Below, in pieces: positions 12,001 through 25,200 of a stretch of DNA of 64,000 nucleotides; position 1 is the first letter of the stretch, and every line of letters starts with the position of its first letter. The DNA comes from Bactericera cockerelli. Lineage: Eukaryota; Arthropoda; Insecta; Hemiptera; Triozidae. Location of the stretch: contig CM044964.1 in assembly GCA_024516035.1 (NCBI GenBank), positions 4,027,095-4,091,094 of the forward strand. Reading direction: 5' to 3'. The notes beneath the pieces were generated by a model. That model did not search any database, had not been told where the DNA came from, and was given only the letters and a program-made list of their open reading frames with translations. The position numbers and the translations under genes were made by a program.

Positions 12001-13234
12001 ATAAGATTAACTATTTTAGGTCCTATAAACTCTATACTATTTTGTCCTTTAGAAGTTTTACATTTCATTGTTTTTTAGGTTTTTGTTTATCTTGCAAACA
12101 TTTGTATATAGTTGACATTGTACAGTTATTGTTTTACTTCATGAACTTTTATCATGTTTGTTGTTCTAATTTTAAACTCATTATTCTTTATAATTTTTTC
12201 TTGTTTCATTCTAGTCCCTTTCTTAAAAAAAATTTACTGTGATAATTTTGACTTTTGAATTTTTCAATTACTTGTAACTTGTAAGCTTTTATTTTACTGT
12301 TTATACTTGTCCATTAATTGTAACTATGTATAAAGGGCTTGACCGTAATTATACGTCCGTTCTGCGGATTATTATTATTATAATAATAATCCTCAGTTGC
12401 TTGATCGATAAGGCGGCGGACTTGTAACCTGGAGGTCGGTGGTTCAAGTCCCGGTTTCAGCGTAGATTTCAGTAGAGCGAGTTTGAGTAGTTGTGATATC
12501 ACGACAGTGATTGACAAAAAAAAAAAAATAATAATAATAGCCCTCACCGATTGCTTCCTCGTCCTCACATAACCCGTGGGTCCCGCCTCCTCATCCGACC
12601 TGTCAGTGGTGTGTGACGTCACACTCAGACTCAGTGACTCCTTCCTCACCTCCACACCTCCATTGTCCTCACGGCGCTTCCTCAACTTCTCCTCATCCGT
12701 GGCGTAGTTCTCGTCGCCTGGACAAAGAGATGTGAATGATTGAGAATGAATTTACTTGTTTTGTTTATTTAGAAATTCATTATTAGAAGAACATATAATA
12801 CAGACAAATAATGGTTAAAAATCTTAATATATAAATGTCAAAGTCACTGACTGACTGACCACTGACTGATCATCGCTCTACAGCCCAAACCGTAAGTCCT
12901 AGGAAGCTGAAATTTGGTAGGTAGCTTTGTCTTATAGTCTAGATGTGCAATAAGACGGGATTTTTCAAAACTCCCACTAAAACACCTGCCATTGGCGAAA
13001 AAGGGTTTTTTTTCTTTCACGGCCATGCCTCGACCCGCAAAGCGGGCGACAGCCCGCTAGTTGAATATAAAATTGACAATATTAATAATATAAACAAGAA
13101 AAAAAAAATAAACAAAATATATACATATGTCCTAACTAAAGGGCGGGGTTATTGCCTGTGGTAATCTCTTCCACCCAACTGAATTGAATTGAAAGATTGC
13201 CAAATAAAACAATGTTACATTAGTTAATACATCT

Positions 13235-13267
<33 letters not shown>

Positions 13268-16200
13268 ATATTTTTTAAAACAAAATTCTGAGTGTTTCAC
13301 AGCCTTTTGTATTTTCTTAGCCATGAAACAGGAGCTACTGTATACGCTTGTGGTCTGTGTTGTAGCCTGCCCATCCCGTAATATCCCCTCCCCTCTGATG
13401 GGCGAGAAGTGACACATTACTTCCCATTTAAGTGCTGGGTCAACACGAGCGCACCGGAAGGTAACTCTTACAAACAACTTATTTTTTTGTTTAACTGTAA
13501 CGAAAAAAAAATTATCCTCTCCCCTCTGATGGGCGAGAAGTGACACAGTACTTCCCATTTAGTTGCTGGCACTCTCTCTATCTCCAGACTATTAGAAGAA
13601 GCCTATATTAATTTAAATAACATACATTACCGACCTCAGTAGCTTGAACGATAAGACGATGAACTTGTTTGATGGCAGAGATTGCCTCAGGCAATAATCA
13701 CGCCCTTTGTCAATATTATTCTTGTCAATAAAGAGTTATTATTATTATTATTATTAACCTGGAGGTCTACGGTTCAAGTCCCGGTTTCAGCGTGGATTTA
13801 GTAAAGCGAGTTTCAGTAGTTGTGATATCACGAAAGTGATTAACACAAATATGATAACTAACTAACCTAACTTACCTTCCTCTCCCCTCCTCCTCTCCTC
13901 CACATCCTCATCGCTAGGCTCACTTTGAACCGTCTGAAGAAGCCTATCCAGCTTACTCTTGAGCAGGTGGCAGCGGTCCACAAACTGCGGGTCACTCTCG
14001 TCCCGGCCCGTCTCCGCGCATGCCTTGCGGGACAGAGCCTTGATCACGTCGCACAGAGCTCTGTGGGAAACATTTATTAGACATGTTAATTGCCCCAGAG
14101 CCTTGATCACGTCACACAGAGCTCTGTGGGAAACATTTATTAGACATGTTAATTGCCCCAGAGCCTTGATCACGTCACACAGAGCTCTGTGGGAAAACAT
14201 TTATTAGATATGTTAATTGCCCCAGAGCCTTGATCACGTCACACAGAGCTCTGTGGGAAACATTTATTAGATATGTTAATTGCCCAAAGCTCTGTGGGAA
14301 AGATTTATTAGATATGTTAATTGCCCAAAGCTCTGTGAAAAAGATTTATTAGATATGTTAATTGCCCCAGAGCCTTGATCACGTCACACAGAGCTCTGTG
14401 GGAAAGATTTATTAGACATGTTAATTGCCCCAGAGCTTTGATCACGTCACACAGAGCTCTGTGGGAAAGATTTATTAGACATGTTAATTGCCCCAGAGCC
14501 TTGATCACGTCACACAGAGCTCTGTGGGAAAGATTAATACTTCTTTATTTAACAAAACTCAAATTTTACAAATAAAAAATCTCTTCCATTGCCTCAGTGG
14601 AAGGTAAAGAGCCTAATACACTCGCACTGTTTCCTCGCTGAATGGCTAAGGATAACCTTTCAACCAGGAAACAAGGCGAGCGTGGCTCTTTACTATTTTT
14701 TTTCAAAAGCTAATTTGCCCAAAGCTCTCTGGGAAATATTTATTAAATATTTTTACCATACAGAGCTCTGTGGGAAAGATTTATTAGATATTTTTAACAC
14801 ACAGAGCTCTGTGGGAAAGATTTATTAGATATGTTAATTGCCCAAAGCTCTGTGGGAATTTTTTTAGTGGTATGTTCTGTCCCGGTAGCTCAGTGGTCAA
14901 GGCGGCACTCTGTGAATCCAGAGATTCCAGAGGTCGTGGGTTCGAAACCCAGCCGGGACATGACAAGTTATCATCCCATTTGGGATTTTTACCACATAAT
15001 AATACGTCTTGGACTTACTGCTGGAATAATGGGACATAATAATAGTCCTAATCGGGCAGTATAAATAAGGCGATATTATTATTATGTTCGTGAGAAAGAT
15101 TATTATTATTATGTTCGTGAGAAAGTAATTTGCCCAAAGCTCTCTGGGAAATATGTATTAAATATTTTTACCATACAGAGCTCTGTGGGAAAGATTTATT
15201 AAATATTTTTACCATACAGAGCTCTGTGGGAAAGATTTATAAAATATTTTTACCATACAGAGCTCTGTGGGAAAGATTTATTAAATATTTTTACCATACA
15301 GAGAGAAGATTATTTTTTTTATTGTACAGAGCTTTTATTGTACAATCCATTCAATATGTTTCTCACGCAGATAAAAATGATAATGATAAAAAAATAATGT
15401 TACAGCCATTATTATTAAGTTTCAACAATTTTGAAGGATCTGTTTGGCTGTTAACATTGAACAGGCAGACAAACGAAAAGCAAATGGCACCATTGGATCA
15501 GCAGAGATTCAACACCGTCTGTATTTAAAATTTCGTAACGATAACGATAAAATTTGCTGACTCACTTGGCAGTCTCTACAATCTCTTCCTCTTCATCACT
15601 GACCAATATTTCGTCAGATGGTTGATCACTCGGTCCTCATAAGTCAGGAAAATACTCCATGACAGACAGTATAGTTTTAGGAAATTTCGTAACAATAAGG
15701 ATAATATTTGCTGACTCACTTGGCAGTCTCTACAATCTCTTCCTCTTCATCACTGACCAATATCTTCGTCAGATGCTTGATCACTCGGTCCTCATAAGTC
15801 AGGAAAATACTCCATGACAGACAGTATAGTTTTAGGAAATTTCGTAACAATAACGATAACATTTGCTGACTCACTTGGCAGTCTCTACAATCTCCTCTTT
15901 ATCGTCGCTGACCAATATCTTGGTCAGATGGTTGGTCACCCTGTCTTCGTAAGTCAGCAGGGAGTCGCCTCCGTCCTGAGCGGGACCGCCCCCCGTGCTG
16001 CTGTTAGTGTTCAGGGTGATCTTGCTTCCGTCAGCCGTGCTGATGCTACGCTCGAAAGTCATGATGCTCCACCTGGGAGAAGCAGAGATTAATAAGTTAT
16101 GCAATAATTATTGTGAAATGTACCTAAAATTAAATCAAACCATATTAAAAAAGCAGGAGTTATCTACTTATAATAATTCCGTGTCCGTGAGATAGTGACA

Positions 16201-19200
16201 GATGCCTAAATCACGGTGGTGAGAGGATTATATGGACGCCCAGATCTAATTTCTAGGCTCCTTTCATGTCCATTGATTCTATTTGGTTTTGACGTCTTGA
16301 ATCCAGGTAGACAGGCCAGGGGTTTTACCTTTCATTCGCTGGGAATCGTACCACCTACTCACATTAACCTCGCCCAGCCTGGGTAGGACCGGAATTGCCA
16401 GCCTCAAATTTTCGGAGGGAACAGAATTTTCTGTGCGAAAAGTCTGCTCCAACCGGGAATCGAACTCAGGACCTCTGGACTACGGGCAGTAGTCACAACC
16501 GTTACGCCACGCAGGCTGGCTAGCAGAGATTGAACACTCAGCACCACTTGTCTTATTGCTTAGACAAATTTCTAATGTTAGAAATCGGAAGTATTGTGTT
16601 CGTTTTTTATTATTTTTTTATTTTTACTGTCTATTACCTATAAGGAATAAAAAGTACTATAAACAGAGACTAGCTTGCCAAGGGTTGAATGGTTTATAAA
16701 GAAAAAGCAGTTCTCACGATGGTTCATCGCACATAGAAATATGTGGTTCAGAACGAACCAACTTTTCTTTTGAGTTTGGCTGGAGACCATCATTCCCACA
16801 GCTGTAGCCAAGATGGCTACAACAACAAAGGTTCCTACGATTAATTTATTTATTTAGAAACTCTTTATTAGTAGAACATATATACAGACACATAATGGTA
16901 AAAATTAAATATAAAAATTGACAATATTAATAATATAAACAAGAAAAAAAATAAACAAAATATACACAATATACAATTATACATAATATATGTCCTAACT
17001 AAAGGGCGGGGTTCTTGCCTATGGCAATCTCTTCCACCCAACCCTTAAAAAATAATGAAAAAAAAAACAATTAAAGCGCTGTGCTGTGCTTCGCTCACCT
17101 GTCCAAGATTTTGGTGCTCGCCTTCTCGTACTTCTCCAGGAGCTGAGGAAGATGTGTGTCGTCGTCACAGGAAGCTCCCCAGCCCAGCACGCGGGCCAAA
17201 TCATTGCCGGTGCCCAGCGGCAGGACTCCTATCTGACATTGCTTCTGGAAAGTGAGGCATGGCTTGTTAGTTCAGCATTACTATTATTGATAACATAGTA
17301 GTCACTGTGGCAGAGCGAGTTAGCGCGCTAGGCATTGCACACATGGTGACCTGGGTTCGATTCCCAGCGGGGGAGGATTTTTTTCTGCTCTGTACTTGGA
17401 TGTTCGGGGTCCACTCATACCTCGTGAGGAAAAATGAGTAGCTGCTTTAATGTGAAGCAGCGACCAGTGGCAGAATCTTAGGCAAAAAAAATAATACAAG
17501 ATATTGTAAATTAAAGCGGTAAAGTCCTATGATTCTGCGCTACCCACTAAAATTGTGACATAATAACACAAAGAAAAAGCATTAATTAATTAATTAATTA
17601 ATTATTATTGATAACATACTATAAACAGGGAGTAGACCAGCATTGGCTTGGTTCTGGGGGCCCTAGTCAATTATTAGCCTCCTTGTAAAGACAGTGGTAG
17701 ATGTTTCCTCCACTGTCTGGCTACCATCGTTTACGATGACGCCACTCTAAGATGACTCAGATATAATATTTTATTATTATTCCAGCATACAGCTCAAGAC
17801 GTATTATTATGAAGTCAAAATTCCATATGGGAGGATAACTTGTTATCTTCCGGCTTGGGTTTCGAACGCACGACCTCTGGATTACCTGACAGACACCTTG
17901 ACCACTGATTTACCAGGACTGACATATACCACATCTACATACCAGTCTCTCATACGAATGAACCAATTAAAACAAAATGAGTGTTTCACAGCCTTTTTTT
18001 TCGTAGCCATCAGACAGCAGCTTCTTTAGACACTTGTGGTCTGTGTTGTAGTCTGCCCATCCCGTAGTATGCCTCCCCTCTGATGGGCGAGAAGTGGCAC
18101 AATACTTTCCATTTAGTTGCTGGGTCAACACCAGCGTACTAGCCCTTACAAACAAATGTGACGTACGAGACAAGCTTAGAATAACTGGATAATGCTCCGA
18201 GAATACTTAAATGAATTGCGAATGAACCATACTCCATCTGAATCTATTAACCCAGTTAGAATTTTACATTTAATATTTTATAAAATATTAAATATAAAAT
18301 TTATAAAATATTAAATATAAAATTTAATATTTTGGCAGAGAAACTAGAATTTTAGAATTTTTAGAATTTATAATTTATTGTTTGTTCGACATTTACAGAA
18401 ATGTATAAAACATGGTCACCATAAATTATATACATGCATAATTGTATATGTTACATACATAATATATATACACATACATGTACTCGCTTATGTACGCACA
18501 CACACATACGTATACATATTTTGTATACGCATGCGTATACTCCGCTTTTAAGTAATCAACTAGGGCTACAGTGAAAAAGATTCGAGACGGATTGTCTCAG
18601 CTCACTGGCACTTCCAAAATCCAAGTGAGTTAAATTTAAAGAATCTTGGTCTTACATAAAATATTAATAAATAATAACCCAGTTAAAGACCATCACATTC
18701 CCCTCGGCATGGCTTCAGCTGCTACAAAAACAACAAAATAATGTTGTTTTTTGTTGCTACAACAACAACAACCAATTTTTTTGTCGGCTCTGGAGATCAA
18801 ACCCGGAACCCTACGCATACTTCACTTACTTTTTTTTAAGTAATCAATCTTTATATATATATATTTCCTTTTTTTTTAATTTCTATAAACATTCAAATAT
18901 CAACATTCCCGCCCCATCTTCACATTCAACACCCCGCACTTTCTTTCTCATCCCCCCCATTATTATTGATACAGCTCTGATTATCACTTACTTGCATGTT
19001 GAGTCTGTCAATCTCCGACAGAACCCACCCAACAGAGCCATCTCCGCTGCACACGAGAATACGAAATGGATCGAAGTGACGAAACAGTCTCAGTCTGGAA
19101 GAAAAATATAAGGAAATGAAACCCTGTGAGTTCTGGAAGAAAAATATAAAAAAATGAAACCCAGCTGGCGAGATCTTCCCGGGTACAGATTTCTCTTCTC

Positions 19201-22200
19201 TCTTTCTCTTCCCTTTTTTCTCTTTTCTTTTTCTCTTTCTCTTTCTCTTCTCTTTTTCTCTTCTCTTTTTCTCTTTCTCTTCACTTCCTTTTCTCTTCAC
19301 TTTCTTTTCCCTTTCACTTTCTTTTCTCTTTCACTTTCTTTTCTCTTTCACTTCCTTTTCTCTTCACTTTCTTTTCTCTTTCACTTTCTTTTTTCTTTCA
19401 CTTTCTTTTCTCTTTCTCTTTCACTTTCTTTTCTCTTTCACTTTCTTTTCTCTTCACTTTCTTTTCCCTTTCACTTTCTTTTCTCTTTCACTTTCTTTTC
19501 TCTTTCACTTTCTTTTCTCTTTCACTTTCTTTTCTCTTTCACTTTCTTGTCTCTTTCACTTTCTTTTCTCTTTTACTTTCTTTTCTCTTTCACTTTCTTT
19601 TCTCTTTTACTTTCTTTTCTCTTTCACTTACTTTTCTCTTTCTCTTCTCTCATACTCTCCTCTTTCCTCTCTCCTCTCTCTCTCCTCTCCACTCCTCTCT
19701 CCTCTCTCTCCTCTCCCCCTCTCCTACTCACCCGAGACCAGGCCCGTTCCCGATGAGGTCAAACACCTGGGCGGGGTTCAGCAGCTGTTTGAACCGCCGC
19801 AGAAACTTGACGCCCTGGTTGTCGCCCGACTTGGAGTTGACGAACACGAGCAGGGGCGAGCAGGCCGGGGGGCGGACGCCCTCCCAGGCCTCGTCGCCGC
19901 CCACCGAGTGGAGACAGGTGGGCGGCACCGTGCTCAGACGACAGGGGCCCAGGCTGCAGCATACCTGGGGGCGGGGGGGGAGATAGTTGTTGGTGTTAGA
20001 GATGAAAATATCGGATTTCATTTTTTTTTTTTCTTCAAAAATTTTGACATGAATTTGTAATTTTCAAGTCCATTATATTGAACCCAATGTTACCTATCCT
20101 ATTGGGATTTTATCTATTATTTGACCATGTCAGATTTCTTTTTGTTATAATCATCAGTATATAATCAGTATCAACAGAAAAGTGAGAAGTTGTACTAGAT
20201 GTACTAGGTTTACTAAATCGACGCTGAATCCGGGACTTGAACCACCGGCCTCCAGGTTACGCGTACGCCGCCACCTTATCGATCAAGCTACTGAGGTCGG
20301 TGATCTCACTTCACTACTTATGATAACTCATCATAGGGTGGCGTCATCATGAACAATGGTAGCCAGACAGTGGAGAAATGACTCATCATTTCTACCACTG
20401 TCTTTACAAAGAGGCTAATAATTGACAAGGGCCCCCAGAACCAAGCCAATGCTGGTCTACTCCCTGGGAGAAGATTAGTGTCTGGGAGAAGATCAGTGTT
20501 TCGCTAGAGGACTATAAACAGAGAACAGACTAGCCAAACCTAACAAGCCAGGCTAGCTTACAGTTTCTTAAGGGTTCAATGGCTTATAAAGAAAAGTCCC
20601 AAGTCCTCACGATGGTTGATCGCACATAGAAATATGTGGTTCAGGACAAGCCAACTTTGAAATAAAGTTGGCTGAAGACCATCACTCACCCCTCCAGCTG
20701 TAGCCAAGTTGGCTACAACAACAACAACAACTCCCTGTTTATAGTCCCCCAGCCAGAGTATTACTATTTTTTTTTTTTTAGATTGTCTCTACCCATGGCT
20801 CTAGGGTATAGTATAGTATAGTAGTGCTTCATTTAGACTGTCGGCTCGAGACAGGAAGTCCCATTACTATTATTATTGTATATAATAATAGTAATGTATA
20901 GGAAGAGAATGCCAAAGGCATTATCACCACCCTTGATCAAACTTTGTTTATATTTAATTAATTATACCTTTTGACTGTACCAGTGTACCTGTATATAAAA
21001 AATTGTAAATAAAGATTGATCTAAATTGTTGAATAATTATTATTATTTTAACAGCATCTGCTTACCGTGTGGTCGGGGCGGCAGGCTGTGTGCACGGTAG
21101 CCTTGCACCAGAGACAGCGCCAGTCCTGCAGTCTCAGCACAGAGCCGCATGTTCTCCCACACACCGAGCACTTAGCCGCCACAGGGAGGTTGCCCTCCAT
21201 CCACTGGTGCGGCATGAGCAGGTTCTGTGGGGGCGAGACAGCGTGACACGGTGAACTTAAAGTATTATTATTAATAAATGTTTTATTAGATAAAAAGACA
21301 CATATGTATATATTATGTACAATACAAAAATTATTATAATAAAATAAATGGAAACAATATAAACAATAAAATGGAAAGAAATAGATAAATACAGGGTGCG
21401 CCAGAATAACCTGACGAGTTTAAAATGTTAACTATCAAGTCATAGCTTGTCGTAGATGGTTGATGTTAGTGTCATTTTGTTTCCAATAAAAGCGGATTTA
21501 GTTACAATGGAGTCGTGGACACATGCGCATCGTGCTTTTGTTGTAGAGACATTTTTTAAAAGTGGTGATTCTGTGGCAATTACTCAAAAAGTTTCGGACT
21601 CACTACCGAATTAAATCTATTTTCTTTGGGGTTAACTCAAAAGTAAAGTCTAGGTATAATGGTATATGCATAAGCCAAGGACTGTAGATGATTTGAAGAG
21701 ACTAATTGTTCAAGAAATTCGTGCAATACACCTGAATATGCTTGAGAAAGTCATGGACAATTTTTCGACCAGAATTGACGAGTGTATCAGAAAAATGGAG
21801 GTAAACATTTGACCAACATTATCTTTCACAAATAATTCAAATATTCAAAAAATCATGTATTAAAATAAATCCGCATCTCTTCTCTTTCAAATAACACAAA
21901 AAATATTGTTCTATCTTAAAATTACTTTATTTAGTATCATTTTTAAACTCGTCAGGTTATTCTGGCGCACCCTGTACAGTGTACAATCTGTACATACGTC
22001 CTAACTAAAGGGCGGCGTTATTGCCTATGGCAATAAAGTATTGCCAGATCTTTACTGTCCCAATACATAGACTTAGAATTATAGCGAAAGTGGGAGCAAA
22101 ATTATCAAAATCCATCGTCACAGTATCAAAATCCATCGTCACAGTAATCAAAATCCATCGTAACAGTAATCAAAACCCATCGTCACAGTATCAAAATCCA

Positions 22201-25200
22201 TCGTCCACGGTATCAAAATCCATCGTCAACGTATCAAAATCCATCCCCTACATTTTTTTTATTCCAAGAAAATATTGTTCTCTAAGTTTTCTTGAACCAA
22301 TTCGAACAAACGGCCCATGCGGCAAACTTTTTGCGGCCCTGTACGGTTGATTTCAACCAAAAAATCGTGGTTTGTCTGCTTTATAAAATCAACTTTCGCA
22401 CCTAATTTCAAGTCTCTAGCTCTAACCGTTCTTGACGGACGCATGAAAACGACAACTTTTGTGGTTAAAAATGTAGCCTAATTTTTTAAATTGAAAAACA
22501 AGCAGTCATTTACAAAACAAAACATTAGCCAGCGTCGCGTCGATGGCGCGTTGAATGCACCGGTTCTCGTAGGATCACCGAAGTTAAGCAACGTCCAGCG
22601 AGTGAGGACGTCGTGATGCTGACATTGCGGCCCAACCCAGGCTGGGTGAGGTCAATGTGGGTAGCAGGTTTGTATGTTTCCTGCGAATGGAGGGTAACAC
22701 CCCCGTCGTGTATGACCATGCAGTTGAAAACGACGTTAAACTGTAATAAAACAAACAAAAACCAAACATTGAACTAATAATTTTATTCAACAATAAGAAG
22801 AACAAGAAAACAAAGGCTAATAACCCCTTTCCTTTTTTTTCTGGAGGACAAAACAAGTGTTAAACACAAAAGAACTCATGTTCGTCTGAATATTAATAAG
22901 GATTCTGGGAGCCTGAAATAGAACTTCAGACGGAAAACTCTTGATGAGCCAACGAGTGTTGGGAGATGTAATTACAAAAGTTCAGGCCTACTATGAGAGA
23001 GAAAAGAGAGAGGAAAAAGGGAGAGTGAAGGCGTGTGAGGGAGAGAGGTGGGAGTAAGAGAGAGGGAAAGTAAGAGAGCGTGGGAGGTATAGATAAAAAA
23101 AGGGAATGTAGGAGAGGCAGAAGAGAGGAAAATCAAAAAAAGTTAAAGGAAGAAAAGAGCAGTGGCGGCTCGTCGGGTGAAGACACTGAAGACATTTTCA
23201 CCTAATTTTGAACAGTGAAAACACTACTCATAATCCCTTGAACATGGCACAATAGATCCAACTCAAAGAAAAAAAAAAAAGAGTAAGCTTTGTGTAAAAT
23301 AGATCAATGCTGCTTAACATGCTCATGTTACTTTCCAAGGAGAACACCAAATGTGAAGACAATTCGAAATTGTCTTCAGTTGTCCTTGAATCAACCAATC
23401 AGAGTTGAGTATTTCCAAGTAGGTATCATGAAATATTAGGCAAGAACTATATCTATGTAATATGCTACTGAGGACAGTCTTCAGTTGTATTCAGTTTACA
23501 TTATCTACACGACCTCATACGAAATGTCACGAAGCCACATACCATGTGCGATGTCATGTGTTTTTGATATTAACATTGTTGCCAGTAGCATTATGCCAGA
23601 CCTAGGAAACCAGTCAATGATTTAGCCTCCCATATCTAGCACAATCTTGTAATATTTAAAAAATAATAATAATAATAATAATAACGTAGGCGTTAGGAAA
23701 GCAGGATTTTGTGTCAGGAATTTTGGATATTATTTCTCATTTTTTGGGTTCTAGTTTTGTACATAGTTCCTAAACGATAGCCGATACCAATAAATTTTAA
23801 CTATTTATGTATCTTGTCAACTATAGTCTTAAAAAGGACATCTCGATTGAAGTCAAATCTCGGAAATAATTATTTAATGTAGGTACCGAAATTGAGCCAA
23901 ATAAGATAATCTGGTATCTAGTAGTTCCAAGAAGTTTTTAAATAGGGACAATGGTGGTTCTGTTTAAGATCCTGACTATGGAACCACTTTTAAAAAAATC
24001 ATGAAAATAGACGTGTTGAAATGAAATTCTCCAAGAGAAAATTCTGTTCAGGCGGTGTAGTATTATCTTTTTAAATAAATAAATTTAATACGTCTTACAT
24101 GATTTGAGGGATTTCTTTAAATTTAAAATATAGCTCTTGAAGTTTGTAGAAATTTAGCTATGAAATTAACTTGGCAACATTGTATCTCTTATCTTTAGAA
24201 TGTAAACAAAACTTGTTGCGCACTTTTTAAATTTTATTAGATTATTTTCAAATCTTTTCAACGGTAATCAAGTGACTTTTAATTGGTGTAACTAGTTAAT
24301 AAAGTTATTTCCCAGTATTTGATACAGGATAGAAACATTATTCCTACCTGATCTGACCTGTGCTTTTCATAATAAGTTGAATATGAAGTAGCTATGTACT
24401 TCTTTCAGTGTCAGAAATAACATTATAATTATGCAGGTTGCAGGTAGCTAAGCACACAGCTTCCAGTGAAGTGCTTAAAATTATAAGGCAATATCTGTGT
24501 TTTTCATAAATAGTCATTTAAACATCAATGGTAACACAAATTTAAGCTGATTTTATATTTGTAGTAAGTATGTTTTCTTAGATATATTTTGTAATCTGGT
24601 GGTGGATTTTCTTCCAGTTTTGGATTGTAATTTTTAGTCTTCAACTAACTTTTTTTCCTTCCCAGTTCTAACCCTTAATGTTGTACCTACCTATCTACTG
24701 AGGTATAATCCTAATATTTTTATTTTAATTCCTTTTTACCAACTTTTAGTTAATATTTTTTATTAAGATGAATAAATATTTTTTATTAAGATGAATATTT
24801 CAAAGAAACAATGAGATTCCCACAAAATCATGGGGTTCAAACATTAAAAGTAACCCCATTCAGATTAAGAAGTAATGAGGATAAGAAAGATAATATGATT
24901 ACTGGATGTCCAATTTCTCCAATTACTATAACCACCACTAAAAAAGTAAAGCAAATGCCTGCCCCACAGCCATACAGTTCAAGCCTGAATGGCTTATGAA
25001 AAATGAATGGCTGTGTACCAACTCAAGTGTTGACAAATTGTTCTGCTGGCCTTGTTTATTTTTTTAAGTACCAAGTGTTCTCCAAAAAAAGTACCTATAA
25101 AAACTTATATGATGCAAAACTAGTATGAGAGAAAATCATGCTCTGCAGGGAAACAGCCATAACTTACAATGGGCTGTGTTTATGAGACCATAAGAACTAA

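Noticed and set aside
14877..14952. Possible functional tRNA gene
   Set aside because: The cloverleaf is good, but the same downstream body follows other copies at 7.6-8.1 and 17.8 kb, so it is a SINE head.
19154..19756. 200-aa Phe/Leu/Ser ORF
   Set aside because: Pure pyrimidine tract; no start context or domain. It runs into an intron-exon border of DGK.
22540..22620. Possible 5S rRNA gene
   Set aside because: Only the 5' half matches 5S and it continues into a shared SINE body.
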